From: Scolanthus callimorphus
Taxonomy: Eukaryota > Cnidaria > Anthozoa > Actiniaria > Edwardsiidae
Assembly: GCA_033964015.1 (NCBI GenBank)
Contig: CM066921.1
Span: 29,533,918 to 29,597,917, forward strand
Direction of reading: 5' to 3'
Length of the DNA stretch: 64,000 nucleotides
The notes beneath the pieces were generated by a model. The model did no database searches. It had not been told where the DNA came from and saw nothing but the letters and a program-made list of their open reading frames with translations. The translations under genes and the position numbers were made by a program. Numbering within the stretch: position 1 is the stretch's first letter; each line of letters starts with the position of its first letter. Shown piece by piece: positions 1-19,576 of the stretch.

Positions 1-1892
1 TTGCGTTTGCTCATGTTGTGCCACCTGACTGGCTAGCCTGTCTTCTCAAAATCCTGTTTGTTATGCACGGCAGCAGTTTGTGTGTTGTTTTCGCGTTGCC
101 TTGAATTCGCCGAGGCAATGAGGTGCGCAGCGAGACAGTTTTCTTGTACAGTTTTGTTGTAGTAAAAATAATAGGGCGGAAATTCCTATGGGAAAAGACG
201 TATTACACGTGACGACTTGCCGTTCGTGTTCTTGGCCAAGGCGTCTTGCTAACACGCGCTAGTATGCTTGCTCGCCAAGTCACGCCTTTGTGACACCCTC
301 TGGCCTTTTACTTGGCCAATGCGGTTCAATCGACCTCTCTTTTGCGGCATAACATGAGCAGTTGAAACGCGAAACGGGCCTTATCCCAAAACAGGGCTAC
401 GTTTTCAAGGACTGCGAGGCACCATCTCAAGTTCGGCATTTCGCTTGCGCAAAACCGGCGTAGGCATTTCGCGTTGCGTTTGCTCATGTTGTGCCACCTG
501 ACTGGCTAGCCTGTCTTCTCAAAATCCTGTTTGTTATGCACGGCAGCAGTTTGTGTGTTGTTTTCGCGTTGCCTTGAATTCGCCGAGGCAATGAGGTGCG
601 CAGCGAGACAGTTTTCTTGTACAGTTTTGTTGTAGTAAAAATAATAGGGCGGAAATTCCTATGGGAAAAGACGTATTACACGTGACGACTTGCCGTTCGT
701 GTTCTTGGCCAAGGCGTCTTGCTAACACGCGCTAGTATGCTTGCTCGCCAAGTCACGCCTTTGTGACACCCTCTGGCCTTTTACTTGGCCAATGCGGTTC
801 AATCGACCTCTCTTTTGCGGCATAACATGAGCAGTTGAAACGCGAAACGGGCCTTATCCCAAAACAGGGCTACGTTTTCAAGGACTGCGAGGCACCATCT
901 CAAGTTCGGCATTTCGCATGCGCAAAACCGGCGTAGGCATTTCGCGTTGCGTTTGCTCATGTTGTGCCACCTGACTGGCTAGCCTGTCTTCTCAAAATCC
1001 TGTTTGTTATGCACGGCAGCAGTTTGTGTGTTGTTTTCGCGTTGCCTTGAATTCGCCGAGGCAATGAGGTGCGCAGCGAGACAGTTTTCTTGTACAGTTT
1101 TGTTGTAGTAAAAATAATAGGGCGGAAATTCCTATGGGAAAAGACGTATTACACGTGACGACTTGCCGTTCGTGTTCTTGGCCAAGGCGTCTTGCTAACA
1201 CGCGCTAGTATGCTTGCTCGCCAAGTCACGCCTTTGTGACACCCTCTGGCCTTTTACTTGGCCAATGCGGTTCAATCGACCTCTCTTTTGCGGCATAACA
1301 TGAGCAGTTGAAACGCGAAACGGGCCTTATCCCAAAACAGGGCTACGTTTTCAAGGACTGCGAGGCACCATCTCAAGTTCGGCATTTCGCTTGCGCAAAA
1401 CCGGCGTAGGCATTTCGCGTTGCGTTTGCTCATGTTGTGCCACCTGACTGGCTAGCCTGTCTTCTCAAAATCCTGTTTGTTATGCACGGCAGCAGTTTGT
1501 GTGTTGTTTTCGCGTTGCCTTGAATTCGCCGAGGCAATGAGGTGCGCAGCGAGACAGTTTTCTTGTACAGTTTTGTTGTAGTAAAAATAATAGGGCGGAA
1601 ATTCCTATGGGAAAAGACGTATTACACGTGACGACTTGCCGTTCGTGTTCTTGGCCAAGGCGTCTTGCTAACACGCGCTAGTATGCTTGCTCGCCAAGTC
1701 ACGCCTTTGTGACACCCTCTGGCCTTTTACTTGGCCAATGCGGTTCAATCGACCTCTCTTTTGCGGCATAACATGAGCAGTTGAAACGCGAAACGGGCCT
1801 TATCCCAAAACAGGGCTACGTTTTCAAGGACTGCGAGGCACCATCTCAAGTTCGGCATTTCGCATGCGCAAAACCGGCGTAGGCATTTCGCG
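1..1892. repeat. 473-bp satellite array, four complete copies
   Basis: Four head-to-tail copies start at 1, 474, 947 and 1420 with an exact 473-base period. The array probably continues beyond the left edge of the window; on the right it breaks off near 1905. The copies look identical by eye except at one site in a short hairpin-like motif, which reads CGCTTGCGC in copies 1 and 3 and CGCATGCGC in copies 2 and 4. Each unit holds a 64-codon open frame on the minus strand with no recognisable domain. I regard it as chance in a young satellite rather than a gene. Confidence 0.95.
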
Positions 1893-2484
1893 TTGCGTTT
1901 GCTCATATACTTGTTTAGCTCTAAAGAAAAAAGTACCGACTTTCTTGAAAAAGTTCCAGCTTCTTCCAATTAAGAATAAAAACTTGAATGGTTGATTAAC
2001 AGCTTATAATTTTCATTAACACGATATTTCGGTCAGCCAGTACCGACCTTCTTCAGGTAATGGTGAATATTTACATTGGTAACTACTATAAATAAATAAC
2101 CGTCAAAATTCAAACGTGAAATAGATACATACAAGTGGAGTGTCACGTGATAAAACGTAACAGGAAGACACAAAAATACATAGATACATAAAGATCTAAC
2201 AGCTGAAATTGTTAAAATTTTCGTCTCTAGTATTGAGACCTTTGGGGGATAAAGTTTGACCTCTGTTGATAAAAAAAGCCTCCCTAGCTTTCCTAACAGA
2301 ATCTCTTTTGTTAGTCAGTCGTTCTAAAGGGATAAGTAGCATGTCTGTGGATGTATGGTTAGGGGTGTTATGAAAATGGAGAGCGGCGGTAGTGGGTGTA
2401 GATTGGCTGTCAGAGTCAAGTGTGCGTCTGTGCTCATTGAAACGTTCCCGTAATTGTCGTTTGGTTTCACCTATGTATTGAAGT

Positions 2485-2688
2485 TTACAGCGTGATTTTA
2501 GAAGTTATCCTACGTGTTTCATTAGTTGACGAAAAAGTGTAATGTGTTAGTCCATCAGCAATATAATTACAAGTGTAACAGTTATCACCACAACGGTACG
2601 AGCCTGAAGTTTGGTTAATTACATTAGGGCTTTTTAACTGCGCTTTAACTAAAAGGTCGCGGAGGTTAGGGCTACGTCTAAACGCCAC
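2485..2688 (-). pseudogene. Penelope-like ORF fragment, Cys-rich linker region
   Basis: This open frame of about 67 codons has the phrase RRSPNLRDLLVKAQL followed by a CGDNCYTC cysteine cluster. That pattern is typical of the linker between reverse transcriptase and GIY-YIG nuclease in Penelope-like elements. The frame closes where a short deletion removes the start of the nuclease core. It is a remnant on the minus arm of the inverted insertion and is not expected to make a working protein. Confidence 0.7.
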
Positions 2689-2735
2689 GTAGGATAACTT
2701 CTAAAATCACATGCAAAACTTCTAATGTTATATAC

Positions 2736-2918
2736 ATGATTCACTGCAAGCGCTGTAAACTTCAATACATAGGTGAAACCAAACGACAATTACGGGAACG
2801 TTTCAATGAGCACAGACGCACACTTGACTCTGACAGCCAATCTACACCCACTACCGCCGCTCTCCATTTTCATAACACCCTAACCATACATCCACAGACA
2901 TGCTACTTATCCCTTTAG
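2736..2918 (+). pseudogene. Penelope-like GIY-YIG endonuclease fragment
   Basis: The frame contains MIHCKRCKLQYIGETKRQL and then RERFNEHRR. The YIG triad and the downstream Arg and Glu/His positions are those of a GIY-YIG nuclease core. It sits on the plus arm of the inverted insertion. There is no upstream reverse transcriptase and the frame ends soon after the core, so this is a truncated remnant. Confidence 0.75.
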
Positions 2919-3374
2919 AACGACTGACTAACAAAAGAGATTCTGTTAGGAAAGCTAGGGAGGCTTTTTTTATCAACAGAGGTCAAACTTTATCCCCCAA
3001 AGGTCTCAATACTAGAGACGAAAATTTTAACAATTTCAGCTGTTAGATCTTTATGTATCTATGTATCTTTTTGTGTCTTCCTGTTACGTTTTATCACGTG
3101 ACACTCCACTTGTATGTATCTATTTCACGTTTGAATTTTGACGGTTATTTTATTTATAGTAGTTACCAATGTAAATATTCACCATTACCTGAAGAAGGTC
3201 GGTACTGGCTGACCGAAATATCGTGTAAATGAAAATTATAAGCTGTTAATCAACCATTCAAGTTTTTATTCTTTCTTACATATCTACTGGTTGATAGGTC
3301 CTTTATTGGATCCAGCTTCAGTTTTACTTGTAAGCGGTCCTGCAAATACTTCAAAGTTTCTTCCAATTAAATTG

Positions 3375-3613
3375 CAAAGCTCCAAATTTAAGAAATCTAT
3401 TCTTTAGAAGGTGATCTAAAAAAGGGTGTGCGGGATTTTTTATTTTCCTTTCAAAACATATTTTATGCTAATTTTGTTGTTAGCATTGCCAAAAATATCG
3501 ATTTTCAACCTGTTTTACGTGATATTTCCGCAAATATGTAAAATATCAATAATCCCGCACACCTTTTTTCAGATCGCCCTCTAAGGAATACATTTTGCGG
3601 AAATCTGGAGCTT
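3375..3613. repeat. Foldback MITE-like element, ~60-bp inverted arms
   Basis: The left arm from 3375 and the right arm ending near 3613 are imperfect inverted copies over about 60 bases. Both include a block reading GGTGTGCGGGATT in the same relative place. There is no coding content and no clear target duplication. Confidence 0.7.
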
Positions 3614-5399
3614 TTAACATTAACTGGAAGTGGCAGGAGCTTTTAAAAAGCAAAAATTGGTACTTTTCCTTTGAAGCACAAAACGACGAAAACGATCCAT
3701 CAAAGTAACGTTGCATATAAATATACCACTTAGTAAGAAAGGCCGTTCCACAAGCTTTAAACGATATATAAATTGCCCTTGTAGTGTAAATAATGACGCG
3801 ACAGTGATTTTTTTTCGCGAAAAATTGACATCCCTCGCGCAAAGGTATACTCATACCTTAAGCGCATTTGTGAAAAGTCCTGCAAAAGAATATATTGGCA
3901 GGAAGAAAGAAATTCGCATGTTTGTAACAAAATAAAATAAAATAATGTTGAGTGAAATACCAAATCGACATTTATTTTACGAAAATCTGAAAACTAGAAA
4001 GCTATTCACTGCGAAGAGTGAAGATAAAAATCATTTATCAAAAGATTTTCAAGAAATGTAAAAAAAAGGTTGCTTTGAAATTTCTGTGTCAATGTGTTGT
4101 TTTCCACATTCTGCTTAAATTATTCGATTTCTTGATGGATTCTCTTTTAAAAATTCCACCAAGTTTTAAAATTTTGAAGAAAAAAAAAACTGCAATTGTT
4201 AAACACTTTTCCCTCTTGACTTAACACAAGAAATAAAATTCGTATCTCCAAGCGGTCATGTAGTGTTCTGTTTATTATATAAACATCAATGCAATACCAA
4301 AATTCTTATTTTATTTGAGTTTTTAAACTCAAAAGCGTAAACTTTAAAGCGAGTATTGAGCAAACGTGTGTTATTTTCACGTGTGAAGATATCAAGTTTT
4401 CGCGCGGGAGATCGCCCCGGTATTTCGTCATTGGTGTTTATATAATAAAATAGGCGTATTATATGAAGGGGCAGTTATTCTAAAAGTCAAGAAAACTTGA
4501 TTACTTACCTGTACTAAAGGGCTAAAACAGAAGTTTTGTCAAACGTAAGTACTCCTATAAACAACAGAACAACGAAGAAAGTGTAAATGACACTTTTAGC
4601 CACTGGCTAAAAGCGGAGCTCCCGCTTGCATGTTTCACTGTGTTGTAATGAGGCAAAAAGGTTGCCATTGTACATAGTCTGTCACCGTCAAACCACGTGA
4701 CCACGCCGTTGCACCCCCCCTTGCCAAGTTTGGTTGTCTGAGGTTCATCCCTCCCAAGATATATACCGTTCTTGTTTGATGACGTCATTGATGACGTCAT
4801 ACCATGCGACCACGCCTTTCCCTTGCCACTTAGACAACTTCACCCAAGTTTAGTTGTCTGAGGTTCATCCCTTCCCGAGATATATACCTTTATCTAGCTC
4901 CGCTATCAAACTGGTCATGGGTTGCCTGTGCGACGACGGACACACGGACGGAAGTACTTAAACCGGAAGTCCATGAAAAACAAGGTGGATGCATATGCAC
5001 ATTTGTGTTATGGTTATTAATTATTATTAATTAAAACTCTCACAGTCATTCATATTTAAAACATATAAATCTCCAGATATATAAATATAATTCTATCAAA
5101 ATAAAATATAAACTCTTGTTCACTTTCTCGAGTTCCTTCATCTCAATATTTAGGAGGAGGAGGAGGACAGTTCAGCAAACTATTATTTGCTCTCCTCCAA
5201 CTTGATATCAATAACAAACGTCTTAAACATCTGTCTTTGGAATTAAAGTTCCATTTCAGAGTACAAGAGAGGCGGAGTTCGACCATGAGTAGTATTATCT
5301 ACTCTATTTAGCTTGGTGAGGCAAAGACATTCAAACTCTTTTTACTTCTTTGTAGCAAACAACAACGGAAAGATCACGGTATATACAACCAGGTTCTCA
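3614..5399. other. Non-genic stretch with degenerate repeats
   Basis: No gene is supported here. At 3995-4450 there is a degenerate element whose ends (GCGAAGAGTGAAGATA and a CGCGCGGGAGAT block) recur at about 58683-58795. At 4600-4960 a repeat-derived block has two similar copies of a GTTGTCTGAGGTTCATCC motif. The small open frames here are short, overlap on both strands and show no domains. Confidence 0.5.
4780..4799. promoter_or_regulatory. Two perfect CRE palindromes in tandem
   Basis: TGACGTCA occurs at 4780-4787 and again at 4792-4799. This is the full palindromic CREB/ATF site. It lies in a dispersed repeat; a related copy near 27390-27530 has further TGACGTCA and ATGACGCC motifs. No nearby gene start is evident, so function is unproven. 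Confidence 0.4.
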
Positions 5400-5982
5400 T
5401 CCTCTACGGCGAGGTTCGCTGGCACTTCCTACCTTCGCGTCTGATCTACGTCACGCTTATCATGGCCTTAGCAAGGTTAGTCGGGTAGCCTGTGGAGAGT
5501 AGCGTTCACTTCCTACCTACGCGTCTGATCAGCGTCATGGGGTGAAAAGTTCTGGATGAGAATCACTCTTGGGGAACATGGACCAATCACAACGACGCTT
5601 TTATTTTCCTCCAAATACTTAGCTTCACCGAGAAAGTCAGAAAACAAGACTTTCACCGATTCAATTTGCTGGGGACGGGAATTTCCCCCTCAGTTTTTAG
5701 TGTTTTTCACTGAAAAGAAATCATTCAGCAAACTGTTAGAATATGAATATGATATATTCACCTTGTCGTCTGGGCAAACATTTATTGGAAGTCGACCTTG
5801 CAGAACACTTGACATTGATCAGACACGAAGGTAGGAAGTGACAACGTACTCTACGGTAGCAGATGAGAATCAGGTACTCTCCACAGGGTACCCGACTAAC
5901 CTTGCTGAGGCCATGATAAGCGTAACGTTGATCAGACGCGAAGGTAGGAAGTGACAACGTACTCTACCATAGCAGATGATAA
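5400..5982. repeat. Element with long inverted flanks
   Basis: A block at about 5410-5545 with CACTTCCTACC and GCGTCTGATC recurs inverted at about 5815-5975 as GAAGGTAGGAAGTGACAACG, itself present twice. The middle (5546-5810) shows nothing recognisable. A related single arm is at about 11385-11465. It is probably a non-autonomous transposon with duplicated ends. Confidence 0.55.
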
Positions 5983-6250
5983 TCAAGTGTACGGTGTATA
6001 ATGCAATTTGTACGCAGTAGTTGGTAACTATGTTGACATCGTTCAAAATCCATGCAACCCAAGATATCCAGCTTCCCTTGTGTACAGATCAAGGACGCCT
6101 TGTTTTTGAAATTACACCAAGAACAATGAGGACAAATCTGGCAGACAAGAATACGCATCAACTTCCTTCGTCATACATTGTTGCCTTCAGTGTTGTTTCT
6201 TGTAACGTAGAGAGCAATGTGAACAGCGCAGACTTCCCTGCTTATCAATC

Positions 6251-14667
<8,417 letters not shown>

Positions 14668-16195
14668 CTTTGTGAGGTTTTCCTACAAACATGGATAGAG
14701 AGCTTCAATCAATGAACCATGGGGGGGGGGGGGGGGGGGGGGGGGCATGCTTATTGTTTATTTCCATCCATAATTGGAGTACAGAAAACTGAATTACAGG
14801 TAAGGTCAGCAAAAAAAAGATACTGCATAAATTGTCTGGATACAGGGTTATTATCCCTTTGACTACTGAAATAGTGTCATGTTTTCCTTGAATGTACACT
14901 TGGAGAGGGGAGAGCAGAAACTTCAGGTCAGAGCTAAAGAATATTAGGTACTTTGAAATAAGGCTGCAGCTTGCTGATTGTGTTTGGTTTAGTTTAGAAA
15001 TTTATGTGAAAAAGAGTGCGTTTTTGCACGTCAAAAATCATGTGTTATTTTGTTTAAAAAAAAGTGGTTGTTTCTGTGACAAATTAGAGTCTCTAATCCT
15101 CTCAGCTTCTCTGGTCAGTAGCACTATCAGTCTTCTATGCAATTTACCATAGATCCAGTGTCAGTCTGCAGTGATTTTGAAAGTAGAGCCTTTTAAGTTA
15201 CTGCTTGTAGCGGTACATGTAGCAATCAAGGGGGAGGGGTGCATAGTGTTGTTCTAGTACAAGCTTGGATGGCACTATTGGCTGCGTGCTGCATATTTTG
15301 CAAATTTAGGTCTGGATAGGGTACAGCCCTACCCTTAAATTTAGGGAGTACCCCCTGGGGTAGAAAAAGAAAAGAAAAGGCGGCTTTAGTAGTCAAGGGT
15401 TAAAATAATTCAAGGAGTTTCAATACTTGGATTTGTAAAAAAAACTTTAAATGGCAGTAAACAATTTCCTGCTTTATAAACGTAGGTTCTAATAGTTTAA
15501 CCATTCAAATGTCAGAATATTTCTCGGTTTTAAAAAGTCCTAAAAATCTAAATTCAGCTTATCTTCAGTTGGCTGAAGTGTGAAATCATGTAGAGTTCAG
15601 CAAAAATCAACTGCAAAGCCAGCAACTTCGCCAAAGAAAACACCCCAACGCAGCTTTTACATGATTCTACAAATAGCTATAATATTACGAACTTCATTTA
15701 TCCACAATTTGCAGCAGTTCCTGATGTTCAATTTCAAACGCGCAAAACCTCTCACCTTTCAAGTCAACAATTCACAAGTAATCTACGGTCGATTTTGACG
15801 TCCTGTGCAGAAATTCCAGTCACAGTTTAGCAGAAATTGCTTCTAATGCCTCAAGTAATTGTTAATGGTCCCTTGTGCTACGTAAGATGACCAAAATGTG
15901 GACTAAACTTGGAGCTTTGAAGCAAAATTTATGGCGTTGACCTGCAATGCAACGTGCTCTTTTCGCGCCGCGCGGCCAACACAACAACTGTGGAGGTGTG
16001 ATAATCTCGGGATACCTGTGTTGATTTGCTAACCTCGAACTGCTTTGTGGGTAATATCGTCGATGCGCGGTGTCAACAGGGAAAAACAGCGATCATTTTC
16101 GGTAAAATCTCTTCGGGATAGCTGATATTTTCGCTTCAGAATTTTAAGCTTTAATTTTTGTATGTAGATTATAAGATGGATGTTTCGAATTGCAC
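14668..16195. promoter_or_regulatory. Upstream region of Kelch gene A
   Basis: No coding sequence is seen. A G run at 14719-14745 may be imprecisely assembled. At 15994-16020 there is a 27-base block identical to 35369-35395 upstream of copy B. It is preceded in both places by an AACACAACAACT word. The block therefore marks part of the duplicated 5' flank and is the best candidate for shared promoter sequence. No TATA box or start site can be assigned. Confidence 0.45.
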
Positions 16196-17132
16196 CACAG
16201 GCAGCCCAAGTATAATGGTCGTTTAAAAAAAAATATTCTGGCTTGGCGATATTTATAGTGTTTATGTGGCTTTGTGTACTGAGTAATCGAAAAACTCGCT
16301 AAATTGCTATAAAATCGTCACTGAGTTCTGGTAAATTATGGCAAATAAAAGTAAAGGACTTTGAAGTCACTGTCACATGGAGGGGCAGGCTAAATTTGCA
16401 TATCGTTCACAATCCCAATTTAGCCTGCCCTACATGTGACAGTGACTTTTTGCAAGAAGGCCTGGGGCCGGTTCCTAGAAAGTCAGTTAAGAGTTATCTG
16501 TAGATAAACGCTTATCCAACGGTTAAATCCTGAACAAAACCTATACAACAGATAACGTTTGTCCATGGATAACTTTATCCAACCTTTAAGGAACCGGCCC
16601 CTGGCTATCAAGCCAGAAGGCCTGGCTAGGATAACGCTGTAACTGGAGCAACGGTTTTCCTGGGGCAAAGGGCCCTGACTTCGCAAGTCGATGAAATTGG
16701 CTTGTCGAAGTTCAACGGAAAAAAATACCGAAATTCACCGTGTTCGGATGTTTTAATCGAGACAGCGCTGCTTTGTAGGAAAGATATATGCAAGTCGGTT
16801 CTCCTGGTGTGATTAGGGCGCCGATCGAGTGGCGATTTATCGAAGAAATTCGGTCGCGATGCGAGGCGTTCGATATTGTTGTTTGGAGCCTTCCCCTCTG
16901 GTTAGAGGGGCCCGGTGGAACCCTCGGAAACACTCTTAAACGCCTCTAGACGAGGAAAGGACAACAGGACAACTTAATGTAAGTCTTCTACTTTTATTTG
17001 CCATAATTTACCAGAACTCAGTGACGATTTTATAGCAATTTAGCGAGTTTTTCGATTACTCTTACACAAAGCCACATATCGCCAAGCCAGAATATATTTT
17101 TTTAAACGACCATTATACTTGGGCTGCCTGTG
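16196..17132. mobile_element. 937-bp DNA transposon, ~155-bp inverted repeats, 7-bp target duplication
   Basis: The ends are CACAGGCAGCCCAAG and its inverse. The inverted repeats run about 155 bases inward with only a few indels (left 16196-16350, right 16980-17132). The 7-base word ATTGCAC flanks both sides (16189-16195 and 17133-17139) and looks like the target duplication. There is no transposase, so the element is non-autonomous. A hAT-like origin is possible, but hAT elements usually make 8-bp duplications. A smaller MITE is nested at 16464-16602, and a hairpin formed by GTCACTGTCACATG-type arms is at 16357-16448. Confidence 0.85.
16464..16602. repeat. GGGCCGGTTCCTAGAAAGT foldback MITE
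   Basis: The short inverted ends are GGGGCCGGTTCC and GGAACCGGCCCC. A diverged copy with the same ends is at 23790-23900. It is nested in the 937-bp element. Confidence 0.75.
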
Positions 17133-17261
17133 ATTGCACAAAAGGTGAAATTTTACTAGTTTTTGGAGTACTCTATTTTCCTTTCTCCGCGTCTGTATTC
17201 TGCAGTTTTATAAGTGGCCAAAACTGACATCATCCAGGGATTATTTTCTCGAAGCACAAAT

Positions 17262-17725
17262 TAAGGCCGGCACAGACTAGGGACTTGTCGCACGAACCTG
17301 CTTCGGGGAGGGCCATGGCAGTGGCGGATGCAGACCCTTAAAGAAGGGGTTGGCTAGTACAAAGGATATACTATAGAGTTCAGCAAATGGGGTGGCAAAT
17401 CTTAAGGTTTTTACAAGAGATATGAGAACAAGTGGGGTGGCTAGCCACCCTAATCACTCCCCCCCCCCCCCCCCCCCCTAAATCTGCCCTTGCATAAGTT
17501 AGATAACTGTAAATGGTTATTCATGTGTTACCCTCGTTAGATAAAGAATATTGTATTGTATATTGCAAGTCCCTAGTGTGTACTCCTGTTTTTACGTTGA
17601 AATTTCAGTCGCGGGGACTAAATTTGTCCCAGGGACAAGTCCCCAGAAATCAAACTGGTTTGATTCGTGGGACTTGTCCCTGGGACAAATTGCGCATAGT
17701 TTCTAGTGTGTATGGGCCGGCCTTA
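17262..17725. repeat. TTAAGGCCGGC foldback element
   Basis: The ends TTAAGGCCGGCACA and TATGGGCCGGCCTTA are inverted, and inner words GGGACTTGT and ACAAGTCCC also mirror each other. A C run at 17459-17478 lies inside. There is no coding content. Confidence 0.6.
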
Positions 17726-19576
17726 CTGTGCGACTATACGTCATCCGGGCCATTTTGTAAGAAGTTAGCCAATCAGAAACAGAGTACAGAACAAAGGATC
17801 TCGACTTTCTTGAGTTCTGGGACACCGAAATATCGCTTTTCTCGTAATAATTGTGGAAATTATGTGCAGAAATAACTTCAAAACACTTAATTACTCGTCG
17901 TCATATGTATTGCAGGTATTAAATTTGCTTAAAATGGTTTGGATCTCTAAATGACAAACTTTTTACAGGATGGCCCGGTTGACGTAGTCGCACAGTAAGA
18001 GATACCTGCTTTTGTTGCAATGTGTTGTTCTCTTCGATCAACTTGCAACGCAACAATTAATGTTGCACGACAAGTTCAGGGATTTTGTGCCGCGTATTTT
18101 CCCAGCTTTACTCACTTCTCCTCTTGTTGGACTGTTGTTTCGTTTCTGATTGGCTAGGTGTACTTACGTTGCGTTTAGTTTTGCATACTTAGACCGAACT
18201 TCAGGTGAGTGTTGAAACGCAAATACAAAACCACTAGCCAATGATCAGAAATGAAAGTCATTCAACAGCAAACCAAGCAGGAGGGAAGTAAGTGTGTTTA
18301 GTCATGACGTGAGCAATGACGCGTTTTGATTTAGTCCGCAATTTGATTGGTTGAAAGACGAAACACTTAGCTCTCGACAAAAACAAGCGCTGAGCAAACG
18401 TTAGCCTGCGTAGCAAGCGTTCCCGTGTGTTTTCAAGGAAAAGAAACCCAGAGAAACAGAGGAGAAAGCGGCGAGAGAAAAGAAACCCAGAAAAACAGAA
18501 GAGAAAGCGGCGAGAAGTTCGACGAACGAGGTTGTGACCCGAATCTTGGCCCGAGTTTCTCGTCAAGCTAACAAACGTAAGTCTGGCTTACTCTCAACGT
18601 TCATCTGAAACCCGCTGTATTTTAAATCCACTCTATAAAGCACATACAGAACATTGCTGGAATTTCCTTCATGTATAAGTAAATCGGGTTAATGGATATC
18701 GGAAGTTTTTTTTGTAGGGAATCGGGTTAATGGATATCGGAAGTGTTTTTTTGTAGGGAATCGGGTTAATGGATATCGGAAGTGTTTTTTTTGTAGGGAA
18801 TCGGGTTAATGGATATCGGAAGTGTTTTTTTGTAGGGAACGCGTCACGCGCATAGCGCACGGACGAATAGCGCAATTTTATTATTTTTCAGCACATATCT
18901 GTCTCCTTCACCCCGTATACTTCTCCAGATTAAAAATAACATAACTTGCTTTCAATTTCAAGTCTTTAAAATATATTATAATATATACTTTAAGTGAAAT
19001 AACAGTCATCTTTAGAATTGCTATTTGGCAGTATAGGTTCACGATAGTCTGAGCATCGTCACAGTCGCCATTGTTTCTTAGGGTCATGCAAAGGGAAGTC
19101 CTGCTGCCCTTGGTGTGAGGCCATCCAGTCGGTATTCTACGTTCCCGCTGCCCTTGGCGAAGCCCTTCAGACAATATTCATTGTTCCTGCTGCCCTTGGC
19201 GAAGCCTTCCAATAAGTGGATAAACATCACTGCAAACATTTCCAAGTTTATGTCGCACTTGATAATATAGAACTTTGTTTTAGTTATATATTATGCGCTT
19301 TCCTGTGCGCACTTTTATGAAATTCAAATCAAAAGACTGCCTCGCCTACATCAAACAACTTTAACATTCTAAAAAGTCGCCTGGAAATTTGCACAGAACG
19401 TCGATTCCTGCCTAGTAAATAACTTTGATCGTTAGACGTGACCATACAACAAGCGTTCCAGTTACTAGTAAGCGTTTCCTTTCTCCGACATCACAAGATG
19501 TCTTTTCACTGCTCCCTCTCAATGAGCCATCCAATTGCTGGAGAATAATACTCTGTAGTTCTTGATGCAAATATGT
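17726..19576. other. Gene-free spacer between the Kelch paralogues
   Basis: No exon is supported. Contents: a CCAAT-bearing repeat block at about 18120-18350, related to 21540-21790; a TAGCCTGCGTAGCAA repeat at about 18400-18500, also near 11025-11145; a minisatellite at 18682-18840; and AT-rich sequence without recognisable features to 19576, part of which may be 3' flank of copy B. Confidence 0.5.
18682..18840. repeat. 39-bp minisatellite, four copies
   Basis: AATCGGGTTAATGGATATCG begins at 18682, 18720, 18759 and 18799. Spacing is 38-40 bases, varying with the length of a T run. The copies are otherwise nearly identical. Confidence 0.92.

Larger units (their letters stand above)
1974..3357. 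mobile_element. Penelope-like retroelement, two inverted partial copies
   Basis: The stretch is a large inverted repeat. A minus-strand arm (about 1974-2688) and a plus-strand arm (about 2687-3275) carry the same 3' end of a retroelement. The arms encode parts of a Cys-rich linker and a GIY-YIG endonuclease, the combination found in Penelope-like elements. A 13-base direct repeat, TTCTTCCAATTAA, lies at 1961-1973 and 3358-3370 and looks like a target-site duplication of the whole compound insertion. The minus arm extends further toward the N-terminus but has lost about 40 bases at the start of the nuclease that the plus arm keeps. No reverse transcriptase domain is present, so the copy is dead. 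A non-LTR element with a GIY-YIG domain is a less likely alternative. Confidence 0.8.

Noticed and set aside
61..1674. Four identical 64-codon minus-strand frames as a small gene family
   Set aside because: They are the same position in each satellite monomer, have no domain, and would be amplified regardless of coding.
16712..16933. Minus-strand 73-codon frame inside the 937-bp element as a transposase remnant
   Set aside because: It is too short, no catalytic motif is visible, and the frame is not supported by composition.
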